Shown here piece after piece: positions 1 through 12,300 of a DNA stretch of 64,000 nucleotides. The notes beneath the pieces are model-generated. The model saw only the letters and a list, made by a program, of their open reading frames with translations, had not been told where the DNA came from and did not search any database. Source of the DNA: Bombyx mori. Taxonomy: Eukaryota > Arthropoda > Insecta > Lepidoptera > Bombycidae. Every line of letters begins with the position of its first letter. Within the stretch, counting starts at the first letter, position 1. A program made the position numbers and the translations under genes. The stretch lies in assembly GCF_030269925.1 (NCBI RefSeq), contig NC_085111.1, positions 4,890,142 through 4,954,141 on the forward strand, given 5' to 3'.

Positions 1-28
1 AAAAATTCCTATTACCGTATCGTATCGT

Positions 29-64
29 CAGATCAATCAATCAATCAATCAATCAATCAATTAA
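29..64. repeat. (TCAA)n microsatellite
   Basis: About eight TCAA units in the intron at the left edge. Confidence 0.9.
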
Positions 65-159
65 TGAGCCCTTTGTCTAGAACTTTTAGGGACTGTTGAT
101 TTAATTTAGTGTCAGATAGTTTTGTATGTAGGTGTCCCTTATATATAGGTGTCCCTTAC

Positions 160-316
160 CGGTGCGTGTTCGACGTCGTCGTCGTCGTCGTCGGAGGGGT
201 CCGTGGACCAGCAGGGCTCGTCGTGCGCGTCGCACGAGCCGGTGCGGGGCGCGGTGGGGGGTTGGGGGCGGGGCTGCGCGCCCGACACCTCCCACGAGCT
301 CGTCTGGATTAGTGTT
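160..316 (-). CDS. MCF2L: RhoGEF exon: acidic tail after PH, with poly-Asp
   Basis: 157 nt, phase 2 in, phase 0 out; acceptor TTGATTCCAG, donor GTAAGG. It encodes RTLIQTSSWE, a Pro-rich stretch, and DPSDDDDDDVEHAP. TSSWE follows PH in Dbs proteins. The six Asp come from a pure GAC microsatellite. The phase-0 donor implies at least one more exon left of the window. GC-rich compared with its surroundings. Confidence 0.82.
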
Positions 317-3279
317 CTGGAATCAAGAGGAATGATATCAGACGTCACAAGTACAGTAAGTCGGAGTATCTAAATATAACCAAAACTAGAAACAAACAAC
401 TGAAAACCATATTTATAGTTTAAAAAGGGGAACAAAAACGATTTAGGGGTTTTTGCCTATTGTTTGAACATACAAATAGACAGACATGTCCTAAAATATT
501 TATACATATATTAAAAACGATTACTGTTAAAATAGGAAATGTACACATCAATGAATCAGCTGATGCACAAGGTCAACGATCTCCCGTATTCCCTGGGAGC
601 GCTTTAGATGCAATATCATTAATACGACCGAAATATTAAACTATTTCAACTGATCTAACTACAGTAGGCGCGCGAGGACATGTCCATCCTGAGGAATGCT
701 GTAGTGCTGGACCTAGTTAATTATAGTAATGTTGATAATAACTACCGATTTAGTCAACAGCTGTCAATTTAGTTTAATGTAACTTAAGGACATTTTGCAA
801 TTTATGAAAGAAAATAAATGTGATAAGTAATTACTTGTTTATTTCTAATAGAGAAAAATATTTTTTAAATTCCAATTCAATCACTATCAAATTTTTAATG
901 AGAAGACAACCGACAGAGCAGAGTCGGAATCAGTATGTATCTTTTTTCAGTAGGTTTTTTTTCTATCTGAATTTATTGGAAGCGGAGTAATTATGGTTAA
1001 ATAAACACAATAGCGTTACCTAGCGTAAATTTTCGATATCGATAAGTGCGTTACAGCCGTCAAGGACAACACTCGACAGGGAGGCGAGCGAAGGTGGAGC
1101 GAGCTGTCTCCCGCGCGTCGCCTCTAGCCCCGATGGGCATAAATTCGCGCGAATACAGTACCTGTGATGCTGCAGTCCGTACTGCCGAACTCGCTCGCCC
1201 TTGAGTTCCTTCAGCTGGTCGAGCAGCACCCGTTTGATCCGCTCGACCCAGGCGCGCTTCACCTCGACCGTGGGCGCCGTGATCGTGTGCACCTCACACC
1301 TGCCCTGGCGCCACACCTCGAACTTGCGGAGATCGCCCTTAACGGATTCCGTAAGACCTATTTGTGACATCTGCAAGGAAATTATCGTCTGGTTTTAATA
1401 TTAGTCTAGAAGTCATCGTGGCCTAAAGGATAAAACGTCCAGTGCATCCGTGTTGAGCGATGCACCGGTGTTCGAATCCCGCAGGCGGGTACCAATTTTT
1501 CTAATGAAAAACGTACTCAACAAATGTTTGAGATGTCTATGGGCTCCAGTAGTATCTAACAATAAAAAAAAAGTTATTGAGTCATGTTGTCTACAAGTTT
1601 ACATAATGAATTATCAATATTGTAAGACCAATATGCAGTGAATGTTAAAGCGCAAGATAGGGTGAAGTGGAGAGAGCTTGTGAGGACTCTATGTACCAGC
1701 GGGGTACATTATGACTACTATTACTGTCTTATGTACGAGTGATATGACAAAACAATAAAGTTGCACAGTATTCATTGTCACAACATTGAAAAAAAAATTT
1801 ATAGTTTTAAATTCGCAGCGCTCAACATGACTCCATCGACAGGGTCGCGATATAAGGTGTTAGGTCGGTGGTATATATTTGAAATCAAACCATCGAGAGT
1901 CCGAATAATACTCCCCTATATTTGATATATAGTTATATATTTATATATTAAGTAAGTTTATATATGTATAGTTTATATATATATATATAATATGTTATAT
2001 TAAGTAAGTTATCATAGAATATCGTATAAAAAATTCAAAAAGTGCACATAGCAGATTTTGGTTTGACAACGACGATATAAGGAATGTTTCATACATCACT
2101 ACTACTATATGCAGTGATGTAATGCCGAGGCCAAGGCCTATTTAAGTCAATACGTAGGTGACAGACACGTCATAGATATCTAGAATGTAATTTCATTAGT
2201 GAAGACAGATGCAAAAGTGTTACCAGCAGATCGTGTTTGAAGTGGTAAGTGGCTTTATTGTGGCTGTTCTTTGTGGCGGGCTTGCAGAACAGCATGGCCT
2301 TCTCGTAGAGGAAGATATGACGTCGCCGGGGCCGTATCCTGAGGCGGAGGTCGCGCTTGTTCTCCGATACCACGAGGAACGAGCCCTGCATCAGGAGTTC
2401 GCCCTGTTGACTCAAGTCCACCTGGAAGATCACAAAATGATATAATTGAATATATATAAAATGAATTGCTGTTCGTTAGTTTCACTAACACTCGAGAGCG
2501 GTTCGATCGATTTGGGTAATTTTGGTCTTGAATTATTTGCGGAAGTTCGGAGAAGGTTTAAAAAGTAGATAAATATGAAAATGCTCGGAATTAAAAAAAA
2601 ATAACCATTTTATTTTCCTTTTGATGTGTCCCCCGTCGGATGGAATCGTTTTGTTTGTTTTATGTTTATTTTATACAAAAGTTGAGGTCTTTTATTTATC
2701 AATTGAGGCACTACGAAGTCTGCCGGGTCAGCTAGTAATTGAATATTAATGTCATAATTTGTAGTTGATACAAAAATTCGTACCCACTTTTTTTTTTCCC
2801 TACCTATGCTGATAGCCTTGAAAGGCTATTTCAACTTCTCCTTGACTTGTAGGTGAGCTCACCGGGATCAAACCGGGAGTGTACCTAACACTGTCCCTAG
2901 CAAGAGCAGTGCATAATGTACCACCTGATCGGAATCGCGACCCACAGAGAAAATCCGGCGAGAAACTCACTACGAAAAGCTTGTGCATTTCTGGTGTTTA
3001 GGAAGGTATTTCATATGAAGTTGAAGTTTCATATGAAGGTATTTGGAATGAATAATCATTTAATTATTTAGTAGATTAGGTATTTTTTTATCACGCGTTC
3101 TGTAAAAGTGACGAGAGGGGCGGCTAGCTTTGTAGAAAATTTTAAAACAATAGTAAGAGTTAACAAAAAAAGCACAAAGATATCTTACGTGCTTCACAAT
3201 ATTTAAATTGCAAATCGCTGCACATGAAATTGCTAGATGCTATGCGTGTGTGTATTCTGGTGTGAGTGTGCGTGCGTGC

Positions 3280-3326
<47 letters not shown>

Positions 3327-6300
3327 GGTGCGTGCGCGCGCGTGCGTGTGTGTTCGTGTGTGTATAGTCGGCAATATACATTTTATTAATATTTATCATA
3401 ATGCGAAATCGAAAGTGAGACATAGGTACTCCTACTACTCATTGTTGTCTTTTAATTTACTTTAAAAATACCTCCTTCTTGCATCGTGTTCCTCAGTACT
3501 AAAAATCGCGACCTTTAGGCAGCATTTTAGTTCGAATTATGTTCCTCAAAATACCTAAACGTTAAAAAAAATAATTACAGTTCTATACTTGAACACTCAC
3601 AGGGACTCCGGTTATGGCTATCTGGTGCATGGAGTCATTCACGCATTTCAATACGACGAGCATGCAGTCCAAGGCCTGCTGGAGGCCGGTCGTCATTGAT
3701 CCACACTCGCTGTATCGGAGTAAATCCTGAAACAACAATACCACTTTATTTCTAGCCGTCATAGATCGACGGGCATACGGTCTACCTGACGGTAAGTAGG
3801 CACCGCCGCTCATGGACCGCAGCAATATCAGGGGCAGAAGAAGAATGAATAACATTCTTATGCAGGAATTTAGCAAGCACATAACTTCTGGATATCATTG
3901 TGAACATATTGAGAGGTCTTCCATTAAATTAATTAAATTTTTTGATATGATTCATTTTGTTTTTCTCCTATCTATGCTGATAGCCTTGAGAGACAATTTA
4001 AGCTTCTCCTTGACGTGTAGGTTAACTCACGAGGCTCCAGTCGGGAATGTTGCTAACACTGACCCTAGCAAGAGCATTGCTTCGCACAGTCTACCACCGG
4101 ATAGGAAACGCGACCCACTGAGAAGATCCGGCGAGAAACTCAGTGGGCTGTGTCTATGGGTTAATTTACTGGTTGAGCCCTTAGTCGCAAGCGACGGTTT
4201 CGGCAAGGACGGTGACCGGATGATTCATGAATAAAATTCTTATCAGTGTTAACAATAATGATTTCTTGACGTAACTCTTAACAATTATATTGCATCCTAA
4301 CGTTTGCCCCTGAATGTCGAGTTTTATCGTCAATATACGAACCTTTAGCAGCAGCTGGTATTTAGTGATCCTCTGCACCGGCTTCAGGAGGTACGCAGCC
4401 AGCGGCAGCTTGTGTCCGAGCCGCAGCTGACACGCCTGGAGGAACAGATGCGTATCCACTAACGTCTCCCGCAACCTCTCCGATCTAGGGATGTTCTGAC
4501 AGTAGTAGCTGTACAGTCTGAAGAAGGTCTCCCTCTGTTCGCGAATATAAAAAAAAAAATTAAATTTTTTCTTTATTTCTTTGTTGTTTTTTTTCCTACC
4601 TAATCTTACCTTACCTTATCTTAAGGTCTGAGTTTATGGTGATATTTTTTTTTTGTTTAGGTTTGTGGACGACGACGACAACGTAAATGCTGCCACCCAC
4701 ATTGAAATATGAGTTCTAAGGTCTCCGCTTTTACAGTATATATTATATATAATATTTCTTAGTACCTACTATAATACATGCATAGAATATATTAAACATT
4801 GGTACGTTCGATACGCCTAATAATTTTCTCCTACTAACAAATCACACGAGTCACGTACCTACAAGTGGCAAATAACACTTGGTGTTGGGTACAAAAAGAA
4901 AAAGAAAAAAAGTTAGTGAACATTAATTTTAGTAATTAAATTATTTTATTTACTTACATAATTGAAAAAAAATATCCTTATTCAATGGCCCTAAGTTAGG
5001 ATTTTTTATTGCGTTGCGGATACCAGATGTACATGCAAGTATAGTAACCGGCAAACATCGTGAGCAAATGACCTTGACTGCGCAGAACCGAATTTTAGAT
5101 CACTTTGGTGGTGAGGGTGAGGCGCGACGGCAGGGGAGATCGTATCGAGCGCGTTATTGGTAGATCAGTCGAACCCTGCGTCCCGCACTGCGCCTTCGTT
5201 CCGCTTGCTCCCAAAAGTACGCTTGCGTACAGTGAAAAGTCTATCGTTATTAATCGTTAAGTTATTTGTTATAATTGCTTGTTGACATTGCTATTTGTTG
5301 AGTGTTTGTTGATTTTTTATAAAAAATACACTATGCCGCGACAAACTGGTGTAGTATTCAAAAGAAAGGGTAGAAAAATTGTGTACGACGTATATCGCTT
5401 CATTATAAAACAGGGGAAGAATAATATTATGGAAAAAGTAAAACAGACTTCGGAAGCAACAAAAACATCAGTGAGTACTGTTAGGTGCATTATTAACGAA
5501 GCTAAAGGCTCTGGCTTGCTCGTCGTGCTTGGGACTCCGGGTAAGAAAAGATCAGGGAAGAAGAAAGTTACCGGAATGGATAGTTTCGTTCAATCTGTAA
5601 TAAAAAGATGTAATCATAATAACTACATAACAAGCAGCGAAACTCCGTACCGTAGAAAGGCTTCGAAAATTTTAAAGAAGATATACATTTTAATGGCTCG
5701 GAATGAAGCTTACGACGAATTATGAAAGAGCTAGGCTTCAGATGGAAAAAAAAACAGAAAATAATCGGAAGCTGGTAATTGAAAAAAGTAACATTCGATT
5801 ACTACGAATCGAATATCTTCAAAAAATAATTAATTATAGACAAAAAAGAAGATCGAACCGACCGAGTCGTAAACTACACCGATGAGCCCTATGTCGACTT
5901 ATCACGATGATGGCGACTCGGGTGATGAAAACAGTGATGATGATAATAGTCAAGATTATGATAACGAAAAAAAAATTACAAATACCAGCTTCGCTTCAAC
6001 TGAACGAAGACCTGGCAACAGCTCTAGTTTTGACTTAATAGAAGGAATATCTATTTTACCCCAAGATTAAATTATTACAATTATTAACCTATATTTTTTG
6101 TTGATGTTCTAATAAATATATAAATAAATACATATGTTGATTTTAATAATTTAATTGCATTATGACGCAGAGTAAATAATGTTTTTGCACGTGAGTGTAC
6201 CATGCGCAAACTTACCCCCACTACGTCAACAAATACTCAAGAAGTTTGCCGGCTATTATACAAGTATACTAAAACACGGAATACAAAATCTTCTACAAAG

Positions 6301-9300
6301 ATAGTGGGTATAACTAAAAATTTATCAAGCAAACAATGATTGTAATCTTATTTTTGTTGAGTACGTAAAAATAGTTGTATGAATAAGTTTATGGAAACGA
6401 CAAAAGACATATTGAATAACACTACTCTCCATGAAACATTAAGATCAAATTCTCAATCGTTTATTCATAACCTTCAAACTGCAACCCACGAATGCTTGGT
6501 CGCAAAAATAAGCACTGTTAATGTTTATGCTGATTCAAAGTACGTCCTATTCGATCACCGTGGAAGTCTTTCGTGTTACAAAAATCATGGGACTCGGTAC
6601 GAATATATACGTTCATCCAACCTCAAATAAGGATTCCCTGTATTATGGGTGCCACAGAACAACCAATACACTTTTAAATATATCGACGCTTGAAAGGCAA
6701 ACGTGACTAAGCGACAATAACTGCTTTGTACATAAATGACAGGCAATAACCATATTCGATACGCAAAAAAAAATATTTCTAGGTCTATTAAAATTATTTC
6801 AATCCTACAGCTAGATTCGTTAAATTTTATTTTTTTTTAGGTATTTCAACTTTAAATTAGTCTACTGTAAAGTTCACGCATTGTCGCTTAGTCACGTTTG
6901 CCTTTCAAGCGTCGATATACACATATAGATAATAAACAGACATAGAGCAAACAGACCTGTTCATCACACGAATGTTTGCCCGATGTGGGGATCGAACCCA
7001 CGACCCTTGGTGTAACAGTTATGACTGTTAACTACTAATCGAGTCAGCTGAGCCAAGCGTTATATTCGTTAGGCAATTTAAGGAATTAGTTCTGAATATT
7101 GTTGTTCATTTGCTTACCTTCTCAACAAAACACAAAGCGACGAGTTCTGTAGCGGAAATGCATCGCTCCAGGTCCTTAAGGAAGACATCCTGGTGGAATG
7201 TGAAGAGTTCGTGCAGATTACCGAACAACACATCCGCCTGTCCGACCAGCGTCGGCGGCAGGAGATGCTGGTTCTCTGGCTTCTCGATTTCTTCTTTATA
7301 CCCCTGTAATTGAATCGAACTTTTTAATTGAGGTTTCGTTTTTTGAAATTAAATCGTCTAATTACTAAAACAATTTTTCAGTCGACATTGATCACAAAGG
7401 TTAAAAAACGTCCGAAGCATAGGAAATAATACTACGGACAATAGTATATTATACACATATAATAATAATATGTAATGGCAGTAAAGAACGCGAAATTAAA
7501 CTGTAAATGCAGCTTGAAGTTGTTTATTATGTATATTAATTAATTAAGAAGTTTCATTTTGATAACATTTAAGAATTTGCAATCGTTAACAGCCATTACT
7601 TTTTGAAATATAACAACGTCCATCGAATACTAATTAATTAATTGCTAAAAAAATTTACAGTAAATGTCTCGACAAGCAGGAATAATTTACCGAATTTATC
7701 AAGGATGAGCACTGGCTGATAGTGTCACACCACTGTTCCAGCCTTCGGTCATAATCCTTGTATATCGCTTGTAAACAGTCGTATTTCGATCCCGAAGTTT
7801 TATCAACTTTCCAAAATACAGTTTTCTTCTTGAAGTTATCTAGCGTTGTTGTGCAGTTCCCAAAGGTTTGGTTTCGGCTTAGGCTCTGCGTCTTCCTTTG
7901 TAATGTACTTTTGTGGTTTCTTCTGTTACTTCTGGTATCATATGCGTGCGTATAATGGTTATCAGTCAGATATTTCAAGCATTTATCAGGAATACCACAC
8001 GAAACAGTTGAATGTAAGCTTTGTAAGTCGCTAGTACTTTTGTTACTTGATGATTCACCACTACACCCATGACCACAATGGTCTTGGATCGTAAAGTTCC
8101 ATTCTTTGATTATTTTCTTGTAATCGTGAAGGATCTTTGACAGAACATCTTCGGGTTTACCATTGGTCATTGCATCTCGTAACTCCGTGCAACTGGTCGA
8201 TTTCAATTGCGAATCCTTAGAGAACGACGTATCCGTTGAGTAATCTGGCGTTGAAATGTGTACGTCTTCTTCATTACAACCGTAAATTGGATTCTTTACG
8301 TATTCCGGAATGTCAACCACGGTCGCCGCTGTCGTTAAGGATTCCGCCGCGGTGTCCTCAGAGGCGGTCACGATATCGGAATCCGGTAAATAGATTATTT
8401 TCTCCTCAGTTTTCTCCGAATTCTCGTATCCCGGTAACGGCATACCGTAAAAGAAATTTCCCGTAAACGGCTCCATTCGTACCGGTTTTATGTTACGTGG
8501 ATTGTATTTAATTCGCGTATTCTTTGTCACGTCACTGGCAGTCTTCTTGCACTTGTTACGATTCATCTCGTTCTCAAACAACGTCAACTGATTAGCGTAA
8601 TCACTGAACAGCGTCGAATCGGAAGCGGACCTTCTGAGGCGTGACTTCTTCCGCGTTGTTGGGTTTTCATTTTTTTTGTAGTACCACGAGTAGGACGTTC
8701 CCACGCTGAGATTGAGCGAAGACTTGTGCAAGTCGTATTTCCCGTGTTTCATGGTGCAGAGTGTGGTGAAGCACGGATAGCAGCCGATTGACTGGGATGG
8801 CGTGCGGCCGTGAAGCGAACCGCGAGCCTCTTGTTCCGCTCGGGAGCGCATCGCATTTCGATCACGATACATGCGTCGCACTAGATAGGTGCAGCGATAT
8901 AAAACTGTCAGTTTAAGTCGTTATTGCTCACTGCTATCGGGACGGTGAACAATAAATCGAACACGCAACAGAAATATGGTAGTGGCACGTTTGGGTTTTA
9001 GAGCGCGGCGAGGGCACATAGACATTGCAACCGATCTAGCGTAACGACGATGCGTACATACCTATATACGCATCATAAGCTTTATTAAATTTCGATTCGG
9101 ATCAATGTTATCATTTTAAGCAAATTACGAGCATGAAACACTGTCTGTTTCAGTAGTACCCTATGACCAATTTCACTTTCTAAACGGAATACATTAGTGG
9201 TTAGTGAAAGCGTCTGTCGGATTCAATGCGGTGCAACGCACGTGTTTTTTTGTTTATGGTTTTGTGCCCTAATGTGATTCGAAAAATTTCGATTATAACA

Positions 9301-12300
9301 TTTTATTACATTCTAAACTCATTTAGATTAATTAAAAAAATAAAACGAATCTTAATATTTATTTTTCCGATTTCAGTCTTTATTCATATTTACAAAGAGA
9401 CTACTTACAGAAAGACTATTTACAGAGAGACTACTAACAGAGAGACTACTTACAGAGAGACTACTTACAGAAAGACTACTTACAGAGAGTATAGATCCGA
9501 GTTCTTGCACGTATACTTTCTCGGTCTGCATTAGTTCAGCTAGAACGTGTCCGCGACGAGACCGTCGAACATCCGAGTCGTCACCGCCGGAACTCTCCGA
9601 ACCGCCAGATGTTTCCATCTTGAAGGGGAACACACAAATATATAAATTTAATATAATTTTACCTTTAACAAAATTACTGTAGTCTCATCATTAGAGTGCA
9701 CCTGGTTGCATGTTAACCAAAATTTTTGTTGGTTTTAAAAAAAGCGCACATTACATTTTATTCAACACGTGAACAAAATTCATAGCGTTTCATCTCTTAA
9801 GATAGTTAATTCCGGTCACCGTCCTCGTCGAACCAGTCGCCGCGTCGCTTGCGACAAAGGGCTTGACGAGTGAATTAACCCATAGACACAGCCCACTGAG
9901 TTTCTCGCCGGATCTTCTCAGTGGGTCGCGTTTCCAATCCGATGGTAGATTCTGTTAAGCACTGCTCTTGCTAGAGCCAGTGTTAGCAACACTCCGGTTT
10001 GAGCCCCGTGAGCTCTTCTACATGTTATGGCGAAGCTGAAATAGCCTCTCAAGGCTATCAGAATAGGTAGGGGAAAAAAGTTAATAACGCAGCAGCTAGT
10101 AGAGATACTTAGTTATAATAAACACACTACAATTATAACTTAAGACTATAATTTTTTTATAACGTGTTTTTAAGTTTGAACAATATACCCCTAGAAGTAA
10201 TAAATAACTGTTTGTCTGTTGTAAACGGCACACGTGTTTTTTATTTAGAAGACGGACTAGTGATAATATATTGTCATTAGAATACTCACAGGTTTATGAT
10301 GCTCAGTTAAATCCTTAACAATTTTATAGCCCGTTTTTAACATAACGTTGATTGTATTCATAGTAAAATCATGAATTAAAATTTTAGGGACACAAATCAT
10401 AGAATTCACCATAACTATGCTCACATCACAATTTACTGTTGACTTGATAAACTACGATCTATTTTTTATTTGATTCAAAATTTCCTATTATAACGCAGTA
10501 CGTGTTGTACCTCCAAGTGTACGTAAGAATAAGAAAGAACTAAGGAGCTGCTTCGGGGATGCGAAGGGGCCGACAGAATACGTTGGTCCCATAAAAAGTT
10601 GTTGCCTCCATTCCAATGCAACGGGCATGGCCGATGCTCTACTTTATTTACACCCGTCGCGTCGCGTCGGCACGCCACAACCCAAGACAAAAAGTGACAC
10701 CTAACTAGACTCAAACCTAAGTAAACTTCAGACGCGAATCTGGTTTGTGTCATGTTTTAATATCACATTATGTGTTTTAGTTGGGGTGTTTTGGTAGAAA
10801 TTCTTTGTCACAGGAGATTGCTTCCTGTCATTTAACTTAAAAACAGTAGTGCAGTGTTTGAAGTCTATTGTTACCTACCCGCTGATTACAAAAAGTTTTC
10901 TATTTAAAATTTTATAGCTTGAAATATTTGAATTCGGAAAGTAGAGCAACACAGTAATCGTACTCATTGTAATCTAGCTTAAGGGCGGGCGTTGTGCACG
11001 TATACAGGGCGATACAAGACGAACGCCATATGCATTATAGATGTGTGCGGCTACACACACACTACAAAAAAATACTGTAGATAGCTGTGTGAGTATCACC
11101 TGCTGTAGTTCAGAGTATTCTCTATAGTCCATTCAAAGCTGTTGATATTTTTCTCATGCGGTACATTGTTCAAGGTTTCGTCTTCGTTCTCTGAACATCT
11201 GTTACGTTTTCATTGTGTAGAAACGTAACAGACTAATGTAATTTGGGCACGCGCTAGGGCATCAATGTGGCAATGTGGGAATATGTTTTTTTTTACCACA
11301 GTAAATTCAAGGAAACGAACGTTGACTAGAGGTAGAAAAATGTAACAATAAGTTCATAATAAATTATACTATATTGGGATACATTTTGTCTTGATAACAT
11401 CACTACATAGTATAAAACAAAGTCGCTTTCTCTGTCCCTATATCCCTATGTATGCTTAAATCTTTAAAACTACGCAACGGATTTTGATGCGGTTTTTTTA
11501 ATAGATAGAGTGATTGAAGAGAAAGGTTTATATGTATAATAACATCCATTAAATAGTGGAGAAATCAATAATAAATTACAGTTTTTGAAGCGAAGCGAGG
11601 GCGGGTCGCTAGTATACGATAAATTTACTGTTTTTTCTTTCTATTTTTATGGGTTAATTAAAAGGCTTCGAAGATTTGAAATCGTATAAACAAAAACAGC
11701 GCTATAAGTTAGTAAATAGTATTGGCACTAATAAAAATGATTTAGAAATTGTTTTCATGCTAAATACACGAACCGCGTACGAGTTCTGACATACATAAAT
11801 AAATACAAATAAAAATTCTTGCTCATTGAAATTTGATTCAAATTTTATTCAAACGCGCATGCGACGTACCTACTAATGCAACAAAATAGTAATTAATAAA
11901 CATAAAAAATGCTAAAATGTAACTTTCACGTGGCATCAAATAAAAACGAGTCGTACATACGATCATTTTTTATGTAGTTGAATACCTTGAATATGTATAT
12001 TATTGACATATTGTATTAAATATTACCACAGATATTATTGTGAATTGTGAAGTTTATCATATTGGAATATATAGTTAATCGGTAACACAAGTAAATAAAA
12101 TTAAGCGGGACACAACTAACTTTCATATTTATGAAAATAAATAGTCGATTTAGGAAAATTCACACTAAATACGGCACTTAGTCAATGAAGAAACTTTATC
12201 AATGAAGAAACTTTACCTTCGCCGAAACGACAAAAGTCTATTACTGTAATGTATTAGAGCATATAACAGTACAGTGTAGTCATTCATTATTTGTGAGCCC

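Noticed and set aside
1410..1500. Possible tRNA gene (B box GTTCGAATCCC)
   Set aside because: It is the tRNA-derived head of Bm1, followed by the Bm1 body, not a free tRNA gene. The same holds for 33283, 41189, 54401 and 18470-18541.
3160..3465. Open frames on both strands rich in His-Thr or Cys-Val
   Set aside because: They are translations of the (GT)n microsatellite.
3812..4234. 140-codon plus-strand frame
   Set aside because: It runs through antisense LINE-tail and A-tailed SINE sequence; a repeat artefact.
10475..10753. 92-codon minus-strand frame in a CpG-rich patch
   Set aside because: No domain, low-complexity flanks, no splice or start context. Possibly old mobile DNA.
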